Shown piece after piece: positions 1 to 12,300 of a stretch of DNA of 64,000 bases. A model generated the notes under the pieces. It was not told the DNA's origin, did no database searches, and worked only from the letters and a program-made list of their open reading frames with translations. The stretch is taken from NCBI RefSeq assembly GCF_905171765.1, contig NC_053389.1, positions 215,456,624 to 215,520,623 of the forward strand, in the 5' to 3' direction. The DNA is from Bufo bufo. Its lineage: Eukaryota > Chordata > Amphibia > Anura > Bufonidae. The position numbers and the translations under genes were made by a program. Position 1 is the stretch's first letter. Every line of letters begins with the position of its first letter.

Positions 1-239
1 AGTCCTCAATGACCAGCACTCAGTGAACACTGAGGCCCGGCTTGAAATGATGGAGGCGAGATCAAGTTCAGCTACGCTCTAGCGAGTACACTAGGCATCC
101 AGTGCAAACAAGGTCTCCGTTTCCATAGTGCCCTACCCGTGAGCACCGGCAATAGTCACCATCCTCATTTGGCAATGGAGTGCTCAGCAGTGGTTGCAAG
201 CCAGGAGAGGCGAGTTTCCAAGAAGAAGGTACAAGTCCT
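1..239 (-). other. CYTH2: Start of the CYTH2 3' untranslated region
   Basis: Sequence downstream of the stop codon on the minus strand. No AATAAA polyadenylation signal is visible here, so the 3' UTR is expected to run off the left edge of the window. Confidence 0.6.
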
Positions 240-348
240 TTAAGACTGTTCTTGTTGTTCCTGTTGCATCTGCTGTTTTTTCTTGACAGAGATCCTTTTC
301 TTCCTGGCAGCCAGCATCTCATAGAAGGGGTCCACACTCACTGCAGCC
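240..348 (-). CDS. CYTH2: CYTH2 coding exon 12 (basic tail and stop)
   Basis: 109 nt encoding [20 protein letters not shown] and then [15 protein letters not shown] and TAA. The polybasic stretch assists membrane binding in the family. The Gln-rich ending is a tract extension compared with the mammalian tail. Confidence 0.97.
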
Positions 349-3324
349 CTAGAGGACGGGAAAAGGCATGTTATAAGAGTAGAACCTAAAGCATTTTTCT
401 ATATGCAAAACATGTACCATGGAATTATAAAGGGGTTAGTTAACTCATGACAATATAGTGTCCACCTATAGGAGAATGGAGAACCATTAACTGTATAATT
501 TATGAATTCACTGTAAAATGTCTCACATATTGCGGTTATGACATACGGAGAAGTGTTCATCTGTTATAGGTCTACAAGCTCCATGACAAGACATAGAAAA
601 CTGCAGGGGCCGGAGCTCTGTGGCCCCTTTATTCAGGAACAGTGTGTGTGAGTGGTTGTGTCCGCTACCGCAGTTCAGCCCATAAACAGGGCTACCATGG
701 AGTACCAGGAGCAGCCATACCTGTATAGAGTGCCACCGTCTATTCATTCTGCTAATCTTTGGTGGTCCCCACTGAACATATATTACTGTCCTATCCGAAG
801 CAAAATCACAAACAACCCGTTTAACCCCTTAATGACCAGCCTGTTTTGGGCCTTAAAGGAAATACTTAAAATATTACTTTATTATATATTCCCAAATACC
901 TTTCATTAATCATAAATGGCTCGTTTTGTCTGTGTCAATCATTAGGAGAAATAAAATAGCTGCCGTCCTATTAGTGCCAAACAAAACCTGTCCTAATCAC
1001 ACAGCAGGACAAGCTACTTCACAACACTGAGCTAAAGAGCTCAGTCACCCTCCTCTCATACTTGTCAGGGATTATGATCCTGAATAAAGCAGATAAGATC
1101 TTCAGCTGAATCTCTGTAGGAATGGAGTTCATGAGGAGACATGAAGTACAGAAAGGACAGACAGAACAGACTGCAGTAATGTGGGGCTGTGGTAATGGAG
1201 ACTGCATACAAGAGCTGCTGCTCATTATCCCCACCTCCTCATGAACTCCATTCCTACAGAGATTCAACTGATGATCATATTAAAAACTGTATTCAGGACT
1301 GTAATCCCTGACAAGCAGAGCAGAGAGAAGAATGAGGCAGCTCTTTACCTCAGTGTTGTAAAGTAACTTGTCTTCCTGTGTGATTAGGACAGGTTTTCTG
1401 CGAACCAATAGGACAGTGGCCATTTTATTTCTCCTAATGATTGTTCCCTTTTCATTTATAATACAGCAATAATTTGACTCTTAATTCCCAGAGAACCCCT
1501 TTAATGACCAAATGATTTTTCCTTCATTTTTTCATTGTCGCATTCCAAGAGCTATAACTTATTTTTGTATAAATTTTGCAGTGTTCATTTCTTATCATGA
1601 ATAATTTTATAACTTTATTCTCTGGTTCACTATAATTATAGCCGTACTATCCGTCTGACTAAAATATATCTTTTTTGGTGTGTTTCAATTTAACTCAGTG
1701 AACACTGATAAATTAAATTAAACTTGGAGTTTTGTTTAGTTACCGATAATTCAAGTTTTGTTTTCATTTTTTTAATACCATTTAACAATCCCACAAAGGG
1801 GACTTTAATAGGCAAACTTTTGATTGCTTCTATAATTCTCTTGTACTGCTTGTGCAATAAAAGAATTATACTATCCGTGCTATACTGACAGTCACCAGCA
1901 GGCTGCGCCAGAGAGGCACAGCCTGCTAGGATACACTGCAGACTGCACTGGGGCCTTCAGTGGGCTTCAGACTGCCTTTGAGAGACATTGAAAACCCACA
2001 ATGTAATTTGTGGGATGCCAATGGGAGACAAAGGGACTCCACTCCCTCTTATACTGCTTAGATGCCGCAGTCACTATTGACTGCAGCATCTAAGGGGTTA
2101 AAATGGCCCAGGTCGGGGTTTCTGCCAGTCTGGGCTGTTAGAACAAGAAGCCGGCTCTCTAATGAGAGCTGAGCCCCAGCTCTCCCTCTACACGGGAGAC
2201 CCGTGCACCCATATACTGGTTCACAGTAAAAAGGAGACAACCCAGTCTAAGGTTCCTTAGTGACCACAATAAAAAGACGTACTGGTGGTCACTAAGGGGT
2301 TGAACAAATATCGGTGGTGTTGATTTCGGGCTGTACACAGCGATCCACACTTACTAATGAGTTACTAGCCATGATATGTTCACATCATGTTATGGCGTTA
2401 TAGGATTTATATACCTGACAGAGACCAAAAGAGTTTCTTGAAAATGTGATGTGAACAAAGATCTAAACATGAGGCTCATTTTGCTGCTGCAGAACTGCCA
2501 AAAGATCATATTTTTAAAAAGGTAATACTGCACTGTCACAGGTTCCCATAAACAAATTCTCTATTATTTCCATGTATTGCCTATATATAAAAATTGGTAA
2601 GGAAAATCAATACATACTGGATTTGGAATCCAGTATGTATTGATTTCCTTACCAATACCACTTTTGCAAGAGTAAATGTACAGAGGAGCAGAGTTTATTC
2701 CCACACAAACTTTGTGTGTACTCTGAAGTACAGAGAGGGAAATCTAACATATTAGCAGTCCCCAGGATGCAGGCTTAAAGACTACATTGGAATTGACAAT
2801 AAATGTCTTTTTGTAAAGAAAAAAAAAAAAATGTGTAAAATTCCTGCAATAGAGGCATCATGCAGCAATCTTCATTCTGTTATGTTTGGCATGAGTTTTA
2901 TTACTAGAATGCTGGTCAATTAAACACATTTATAGGAGGCGCTCTTACTGTATAGATTTGATCCATTCTTCCTTCTCTTCAGGAGTTGGGGCCGAAATCC
3001 TATAGACATTATGGTTGCCTTCCACTACTCTCCCATCAGCCTCCGTTTTGCATGCTTTGATTAGTTGCCCTTTATTGTTTGGTATATAAAGTTCAAAGCA
3101 GTTCTGAAATGGAGAAATAGATAAATGTACCAGTTTCATATATTCTAGATATTACTCAAAAGATGGCGCTCACATATACCACAACGCACCGGTTTTCTGG
3201 GATCTTCAACTTCACGAATACTGAGGTTCTCCAGCGGGATAATGCCTCTCGGCTCTTTATCCTGAATAATAATAACAATAATACGTAAGAATTTATTTAA
3301 TACAAAATGGGAGGGGAGAGGGAG

Positions 3325-3355
<31 letters not shown>

Positions 3356-6300
3356 TAATTAACTTACCGTGGTATACTCAAAATAATACAGACAGTTGTC
3401 AGTTAAGATGAACCAGCGCCTCTTCCATGTTTTCACCCGGCCACCTGTAAGAGGTCAGGAAATATAGGGGGAGGGGTGGTGATGAGAGAGAGGACTTAGT
3501 ATATATGCACACTAAATGATTACCTTCTTTTGTGCTTTATCAAGCAGGCAAGACACAACTACCGTATACAAAAGACAGCCACAAAAACACCATGTGCAGT
3601 GACATTAAGAATCGTGACTTGTACAGTCAATGAAAAAAAAGCCACAATAATTGATTGGTAATCCTAGGAGACAACATACGTTATGAAATGTGCACAAATA
3701 TTTTAATCATTTGTTGACAAGAATGAATTAAGATACCAAGTTCTGAAATTAGTCTGTATGGAGGCAAATAAAAAAATAATATGGGTGCAAAAAACTAAAA
3801 GGGGAGCCATCACTAAAACTAAGCACATAATATTCCTGCAGTGTCCATGACTGCACTGAACCTGAATGTGGTCGGTCAGTTTCCAGCCTTTACTTTCCAC
3901 TGTTACTAACATCATCATACAAAGTTAGGGTTCATGCACACAAGGATTTCTGATAATAAAGTGTGCAAATTGGAACCGCGGGGATGAGGGTCGGTTTTAG
4001 AGATCAAGTTTTCATCTAGAGGCAGTGACATGGTAGCTCTTAAAGTGTACCTAACCTTTCAACTAACATTGCATTATTCAATAGTACAGTGTGTTTAGAT
4101 GAGGAATAACACTATATGTGGCCAATATATAACTTGTACCTGGCATATATATATTTTTTAAACAGTTTTCCCCTCTGCACGCTGAATGTCTAGTTTGCAG
4201 TTCTCCCAGACATAGTGGGTGGAAACAATCTGCCATCCACTGCACAGAGAAAGTAGAAGAGAATCTCCTTCCTAACTTTCTCTTACTCACTCACAAGCAT
4301 CCCCAGGATCATGAAGTACTGACCTGTATGGTTGTGAATAAAGCATTTCAGCTGAGATATAAACTTTCTATTTAGCTGTGCAGTCTCTTTGTGTGTGCCT
4401 CACTCTGCTCCTGCTCACTCCTCCCCCTCCCCTCTCCGCAGATTTGTATTGACATGTGTAATATACTTCAGCAGAGCTGGTTCTTCCTGGGGTTTAAGAC
4501 ATTTTTCAAAGAAAAAGCATTTAGCAAGGGGAGAGAGATAAAACAGCTGATAACATGAGAACAGGGGATTTCTCTCTGATAAGGCATATTACAAAGTTTC
4601 ATATGGTCAACTGTACTATTTATTTATGCAAAGTTGTGTAAAATGTTAGTAACCATTTAAATGCAGTAACAATGTATTTTGGATGTGTGAATGAGTCCTT
4701 ATGGTGGTTTCAGTAAAAGTGATGCAGAATCAGATATTTGATGAGGTGATTAAACTCACACTATTCCATTAAGAAAATGCATAATAGCAACTCCCAAATA
4801 CATGTAGTCTAAACAGTTCTTTTTTATCAATGGGGGCATTCTGATAGAGAATACACAGAAAAAAAAAGTCATAGGGAATTCTAGCTTCCTATGGCCTTCC
4901 TGTTGTACTGCAGCCAGTGCCTGTTACTTCATCACAAGTTGCTATGCAGGACCGGTGGTGCTACTGCTTAGATAAAGAGTTACTACACTGCAATGCAGTT
5001 CCTTAGTGTCAACGGTGTATGAGAGAGCCCGATTTAACAGGCGGTTGTCAGAAAGGAAGTGTACCTTTCCGGAAATAGTCTGCTTGCCAGCGCAGGAGAC
5101 AGCTGCTATTACATGCAGCGATCCCCTCCTCAGTATAGGGAGGAGCAATCGTTATGCCATCGCTCTTCCCTTTACTGAATCATTGTTTCCTGGCAGATCG
5201 TAATTAGACACCACGATCTGCCACCTTCAAACCGATGATTTTTTTTAATCTGTCAAAAAAGTTGCTTGTTCATTGGGCAATCGGCAGCAGTATTACACTG
5301 CCAGATGATTGCCAACTATTGTTACTATGAACGCTCGTTAACGATCTGCCGGAAAAATCTGCAGGTGTAATACACACTTTAGCCTAGAGTCAACAAAAGC
5401 GACACTGCAGAGCTGAGCCAGTGCTACGTTTTTGCTCATCTGTGGTAAAAGGGCAGAGTCACAGTGGATTTTGCCATTGGCTCTCATTTTAAAGTGGTTG
5501 TCCAAGATTACAAAACATGGGAGACACTAGTTTTACAGATCAGCTCCACCGCAGTACAAGATGCAAACCGGTGGGTGGGTGGGGCAATTATTCTGCAAGA
5601 GCGCAGTCATGTTTTTCTGATCCTGTACAATGCCTTTAATAAGAAACTACTGCCTGATCATTTCTCTTGCGATGGCCACTGCAAGGGAAATGGAGTTTTA
5701 TATGATGGTCATTCAGTGTCTTTGAGAATAAAAGCTGCCCTCTTCTCTGGCTCATCTCCCCATGCTCTACCAAATGCTGTGTAAATGCACAGAAGTGATT
5801 GGCTTTTATATTTTCTAAAAATGACACCAAGAAGTTGGCTTCAAGGAGATCAGCCAATTGAGGATTGGTAGTAGGACACACTTAGCGACCAGAAGGCTGC
5901 TTGTCCACAATGTACAATGACATAATGTAATGTCACGTTGAAAGAGGCCACTCTGGTATTACAGGCTTAGTTGAAACGACAGACCCCCTGTTAGGTATAC
6001 AAACACATAATCACTCGATGATTGTGTACGTACAGTGTCTCTACACATACAACTATGATGACAAATAAATGCTGAGCTCTACCTACCTCCTGGGGAGTTA
6101 TTTTGAGAAGACGTAGAGCAAATGTCATCAGCGGCCGAGCACACAAGGTATAGAGAAAAAAAAAAAAGTGGGGGGCAAAGACAAAGAAAGAGGAATTTGT
6201 GATGAGGACAAGAGAGGGCAGGCAGGCAAGGAGAAAGAGAAAAGGAAAAATAAGTTACATAAACGAAAGGCGGAAATCAAGGTTCATACACATCCTCTAG

Positions 6301-9300
6301 GCACGGAGCATTTTTGGCGCATTCAGTAATAAAGCGAGGAAACCAGGGAAAGCCTTGACCGTCAGGAGCCAAGTAAGGAAAGAGGAAATTTACATGCATT
6401 GTTCCTGGGTGTCCAAGAAGTATTGTGTGTGTGTTCTCCATTTTATTCTTTCATATGGTGCCAACATATTCTGCAGCACTGTATAGAGTTTAGTTCTCCA
6501 TTTTATTTATGGTTAAATAGCGCTAACATTTTCCATAGCACTGTAAAGATATTGTCAGCACTCACCTGTCCCCACTGGGGCTCACAATCTATACGTTTTT
6601 GGAGTGTAGGAGGAAACTAGAGTACCCAAAGGAAACCCAAGGCTTTGATTAGATTTAAACCCAAGATCCCAGCTCTGAGAGTGCTAAGCACTCGGTCACC
6701 ATGCTACAGAACTGACAAAAGTGATATATAAATCATATGGGCAAAGTCCTGTTTCACATGTGGGGATAGGCACGCCCCAGAACACATTTTGGTGCATATA
6801 GATCCATTGAACTGTGCCATGAGTAACAGTACTCCTCTCTTGAAATGCATAATCTGCTCTACTGCAATGTGTAAAACATGAAAGAATTTGTCTTTTACCA
6901 CTATGCAAATACATTTGCAAACTATTTTTAAGGGGTATTCCCATCTTGCTATTTCATCCTCACCTGCAGCCAGCTCTGCTGTTTACTTCCTGGTTTCCGG
7001 CTTCTAAGTCTGGGCGGACTTAGGCAGTTTGAGTGAAGGCCGGCCACGCCTCCATATGACATCACACTGAGAACTTAGTCTTTGTGTGCTAGTTCATGTG
7101 GATAGTACCAGTCATCAGCCTGCAGTGTCTGCAGAGAGCCGTGATAAGTGAGCTCAGTAGACAGTAACATGTGGCTGTTCTGCAGTCGAATAGTTTTACA
7201 CAGAACATGTCTAATCTTTTTCAAACCCAATCTGTGTAGCAAAATAATTCACTAATATACTTTAGCCCAAAAGCATCTGTCTTCCCCAGTCCCCTACCAG
7301 CACTGTGGCTGAACTGCTTCTGATACAGCACTACTACATCTGTCTTCCCCTCCCCCAATAGCACTGTGGCTGAACTGCTTTATATACAGCTTTTCTACTT
7401 CTGTCTTCCCTGAACCGCTTCTTACACAGCTCTACTACGTCTTCCCTGAACCGCTTCTTATACAGCTCTGCTACATCTGTTTTCCCCAGTCCCCTATCAG
7501 CACTGTGGCTAAACAGCTTCTGATACAGCTCTGCTACATCTGTCTTCCCTGAACCGCTTCTTATACAGCCCTGCTACATCCGTCTTCCCTACCAGCACTG
7601 TGGCTAAACCGCTTTTGATACAGCTCTGCTACATCTGTCTTCCCTGAACCACTTCATATGCAGCTCTGCTACATCTGTTTTCCCCAGTCCCCTATCAGCA
7701 CTGTGGCTAAACAGCTTCTGATACAGCTCTGCTACATCTGTCTTCCCTGAACTGCTTCTTATACAGCCCTGCTACATCTGTCTTCCCTACCAGCACTGTG
7801 GCTAAACCGCTTCTGATACAGCTCTGCTACATCTGTCTTCCCTGAATCGCTTCTGGGGTTCTAAAATGTGTGGGATTTGTATGGGGGGGGGGGGGGGGAA
7901 GTTGGGCTGCTGTGTGAGATTGTATGAAAGGGGAATTATGCCGAGGGGGGGAGCTGTGTGTAAGATTGTACGCCGAGACTTCTTTGCATATTAATAAAAT
8001 GCTGGATTTCTGTGCATCCGATCTTTATAGTACTCTTACCCATAGTAAACTAACGACAATCTCACACAGCAGCCCCCCCCCCCAGTATATAATCTCACAC
8101 TGCAGCCCCCCCCAGTATATAATCTCACACAGCAGCCCCCCCCCCCCAGTATATAATCTCACACAGCAGCCCCCCCCCCAGTATATAATCTCACACAGCA
8201 GCCCCCCCCCCAGTATATAATCTCACACAGCAGCCCCCCCCCCAGTATATAATCTCACACAGCAGCCCCCCCCCCAGTATATAATCTCACACAGCAGCCC
8301 CCCCCCCCCCCAGTATATAATCTCACACAGCAGCCCCCCCCCCCCCAGTATATAATCTCACACAGCAGCCCCCCCCAGTATATAATCTCACACAGCAGCC
8401 CCCCCAGTATATAATCTCACACAGCAGCCCCCCCCCCCCAGTATATAATCTCACACAGCAGCCCCCCCCCCCAGTATATAATCTCACACAGCAGGCCCCC
8501 CCCAGTATATAATCTCACACAGCAGCCCCCCCCCCCAGTATATAATCTCACACAGCAGCCCCCCCCCAGTATATAATCTCACACAGCAGCCCCCTCCCAG
8601 TATATAATCTCACACAGCAGCCCCTCCCAGTATATAATCTCACACAGCAGCCCCTCCCAGTATATAATCTCACACAGCAGCCCCTCCCCCAGCATACAGT
8701 CCCACACAGAAGCCCTCCCCCCTACATACAATTCTCAGCCCCTCCCCAGTAGTTACACCCACCTCTCCAGCACTGTCAGACTCTCTCTCTCTGTGCTGCA
8801 GACCTTCCTACTCTGTAAACATTCAGTGGGTGCCTGTGATAGAGCTCTCCGGCTGCCGACCCACGTGACCTAGGGATGTCATTTGATATTGTGACATCAG
8901 AAGGTCCTTACAGAGTCTCAGAAGTCTGCCCTGCAAACAGAGCATGCGCGGCTCTGTTTCAGGCGGCGTGCTCGTTCATGAATGAAATGAGAGGCCGGCC
9001 ACTGGATGGATGTGGTTCATCTGCGCAGGCGCGGCCCATGGAATCGTCAGGCAGCTGTGGCCGTAACTATGGGAGACCAAAGGACAACAATTGAGGTAGG
9101 AGGGAAAGAATTTGATCAAGAAGGGTGGGAATTTGCTTATACAATATATTTACAAAAATGATCACTGGCACCCTATTAACAGATTAAACTGTGATCATTG
9201 TGATGGGAATACCCCTTTAATGCCCTTTTTCCTCCACTGATTTCAGGTGACTTTTTGCCTTCCCAATTCAAATACATAGCAGACCCACAGATACCCTACC

Positions 9301-12300
9301 TCCTGTGCAGCACCTTACTTTTGGAAGAATGTATTATGAGGCTCACCAGTAGTTGTCTTTTTTTGTCATTGATCAAATGCTGAGGGGTCTTATAAGATAC
9401 AGTGCAGCATGGCCTTCAGCATTACAAGCAGGTCTGATTTCATGTTACATGGCTCGAGAGGGATGTGGAGCGATGGCAAAAGAAGAGGGAGAATACAGAA
9501 GAGCAGAACTTATTCAGTCCATGCTTTCACGGCACTGGACAAGGGGGGGATGTCTTACCCAATTTGAGAAGCCAGCCTTCTCGATCAGGATTGAAGAATG
9601 TGTGTGTGAGGTCATTCCCATCATCCTCTGGGATCTTAAATGGCTCATTTCTGATACTGTCATACAAGTTCTGTAAAAGGAAAAAAGAACTTGATTAACA
9701 GAGGGTTAATCGGAAGGCTGGGAGGTGAGGAGCTTTAAGAAATGTGTAGCAATTTTAAGGCCCCTTCAGGTTAGTTTTACATTTGCAGCTGTGCTTTCGG
9801 GCAGGCTGAGAACAACCCGTCGGAGCTCCTCAGATCTGGTATTGTGGGATGTTACCTGAATGCCCACCGGCCTCATTGACTATAATGGGTCACAGCTGAG
9901 ATCTGGTCTCAAACTGGCAAATATGCCGGGATTCGGACAGACAAAAAACGCTGCATGCAACGGTTTTTGTCAGCCCGGTTGCTGGCATTCTTTGCCCAAC
10001 AGCTTGCCAGAGAGCACAGCCGCACATGTGAAAGAAGCCTTACATGGGCAGTCTGTGCCAGGGATTGTTCCCTCCGCTCATGCCTGATCATACACATTCG
10101 CCGTTTCTTTTTTTTTTTTCCTTTTTTTATTTTAACTCTTTTATTGAGCAAAATCTAAATGTACAGAAACATAGATACATATCAGAGGTGGAGTCAACAG
10201 GCCTCCAATGAAGACAGTGAGCTTACAATGAATAAATAGTCTTCGCCGTTTGGGAGGAAGATCGCCATTTTCCTCCTAACAAGCACATACATCAGCACCG
10301 CCTCTGCCCAAGGCAATTATTGGGACAAGCGTTCTCGATAACTGCCCAAATAGTCAGCCTGTATAAAAGAGGCCTTTAGTCTGGATATCTTGAAGTTGAG
10401 TAAAGATAATAGGGAAGATTTATTAATACTATGTGAAATGTAGACAGCTTCGAACTAGACTAGATGTGCCAAATTTATCGCAGTGGCTCAGGCGTCTTTA
10501 GTCACTTGTCTAACCGAAAGGTCTTTACTCACTTCAGTAAATGACATTTATCATGTAGCGAAAGTTAATACAAAGGCACTTACTAATGTACTGTGATTGT
10601 CCATATCGCCTCCTTTGCTGGCTGGATTCATTTTTCTAATACATTATACACTGCTCGTTTCCATGGTTATGACCACCCTGCAATCCACCAGTGGTGGTCG
10701 TGCTTGCACACCATAGGAAAAAATGCCAGCCACTCTGGCGGCAGGGACCACAGGACCAGAAGAGATTTGAAGAAACCGCAGCGCTCCCAATCTTGAATCC
10801 ATATCTTGTATTAGCAACGTTTCGACACAAAGGTCTTTTTCAAGCTACAGATCACGCTGACCAGGAACCACAGGACAGCGCATAGGCACATATATGCAGC
10901 CTCTTCAGTCCCGGCCACCTTATTTCTGCTCTGCTGCAGTGACTATTACGTCTGGAAACGAGCCGTGTTTTTTTTTTACTTATTAGAACTATGAATCCAG
11001 CCAACAAATGGACAATCACAATACATTAATAAGTATTAACTTTCTCTACATGATAAACGCCAGTTTCTGACGTCAGACAACCCCTTTAAATGTAACCTCT
11101 TGGGTGGCTTGCTGTAGACCAATTTGGTACATTTTCAGCCACACCTTCTCGTACAGCGAAGTGCAAACTGTCTAAAGCACATGGTAATTGTGGCGGTTGG
11201 CATCTGGACCAGAATTCTGTTCCTTAGACTCCTACAGGCTTGCAGTACGAAGATCAGTCGATGGTATTGGTTTGTAAAGGATTATTATTAAGCACTAATT
11301 AAAATCTTTCATAATGAGAAATACTTTGAAATTGTGCAAGACAGTCTCTGGCGAGAAGGCAACTTGTGGATGCACGACAGGTTTGCAACGTCAAGCTGCC
11401 ATATATATAAATATGTGATTGTGGTCAAGTTACCGCGCCCACGACATGACAGTGGGCAGAAATCCAAAACTTCAGCAGAACTACATTCGTATCCACATTT
11501 TAGCAGTGCAATGTTCTATGGCATGGCCAGAAGTTGTCGTGCAGTCCAAGCCACAATGTGTTTTTGCTTGTCGCTGGGACTCTTACCCGGAGTAGGTCCT
11601 CAGGAAGGTCACCCCCATCATTTATTCCCCTGTTCATAGAGATGAATCTTTCAAAGCCAGGTTTGTCTCGAACATTGGGGTTATGCAGACTAGTGTTCAA
11701 CATGATGACCGCAAAAGACAAGACATAGCAAGTATCTGTATAAAAAATTATAATAATAAAGTTTAAAAGTAATAAATGGAAATCAGCTTTTAATTAATCA
11801 TCCCCAGACACATACGTTTATTCTTAGTATCAAACTGTTATGGCACCCAAACATATAGCTGTCGTATGCCGATAGCCATGTGGTTCTCAGGTCCATGGCA
11901 AACACAGGTGAAGCACGTAAAACCCTATTATTCACATGTACCATACTTGCAGAGTGGCTAAAATCTGCTAAAAAGTGGTAATCTGCAGCAAATCCATTGT
12001 AGGTGGTCACAGAGTTCCCAGTCACAAAAGTAAACTAATGGTCACAACACCACCAACTACATAACCCCTAAAGCCAAACCCAGGTCAGACCAAAACCACA
12101 ACAATCTAGGTTATCAGACTATCCAAAATAGCAGGCACCTGCCGAACAGTCTTGTCCGAACAGAAGGACTAGTGGACTTTGCTTCGGAGGATTTTATTGT
12201 GTAAACCAAAGGCAGGATTACGATACTTCAGGGGATGAAAACTCCATAATAGCTTTCTGTAAGCCATATCCCCACCCTCCAGAAATAGTTAATCTTTTCA

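Larger units (their letters stand above)
6928..9220. mobile_element. 2.3-kb TTAA-flanked T2-like element carrying two tandem arrays
   Basis: TTAA at 6928-6931 and 9217-9220; the ends GGGGTATTCCCATC and GATGGGAATACCCC are exact inverted copies. It holds a decayed tandem array (about 7240-7855) and a C-rich minisatellite (8065-8700). No transposase frame is visible. It lies in the intron that follows CYTH2 exon 8. Confidence 0.7.
10510..11089. mobile_element. TTAA-type inverted-repeat element
   Basis: Long inverted ends: left TTTATCATGTAGCGAAAGTT, right AACTTTCTCTACATGATAAA; on the right the element closes at CCCCTTTAAA. A related left half is present at 37.71-38.0 kb (shared TTTGCTGGCTGGATTCATTT). 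It carries the 110-bp insert at 10757-10866. Confidence 0.6.

Noticed and set aside
7924..8220. 98-codon frame running into the C-rich minisatellite
   Set aside because: Its Pro/Ser/His-rich end is translated from the tandem repeat; no other evidence for coding.
8065..8700. Regular repeats resembling a CRISPR array
   Set aside because: There are no unique spacers: the only variable part is a C-run. The setting is a vertebrate intron. It is a minisatellite.
9300..9302. Second AG-GAG-GT candidate for the CYTH2 microexon
   Set aside because: The upstream pyrimidine content is poor (AAGGTGCTGCACAG) compared with the 6087-6089 site. Kept only as an alternative.
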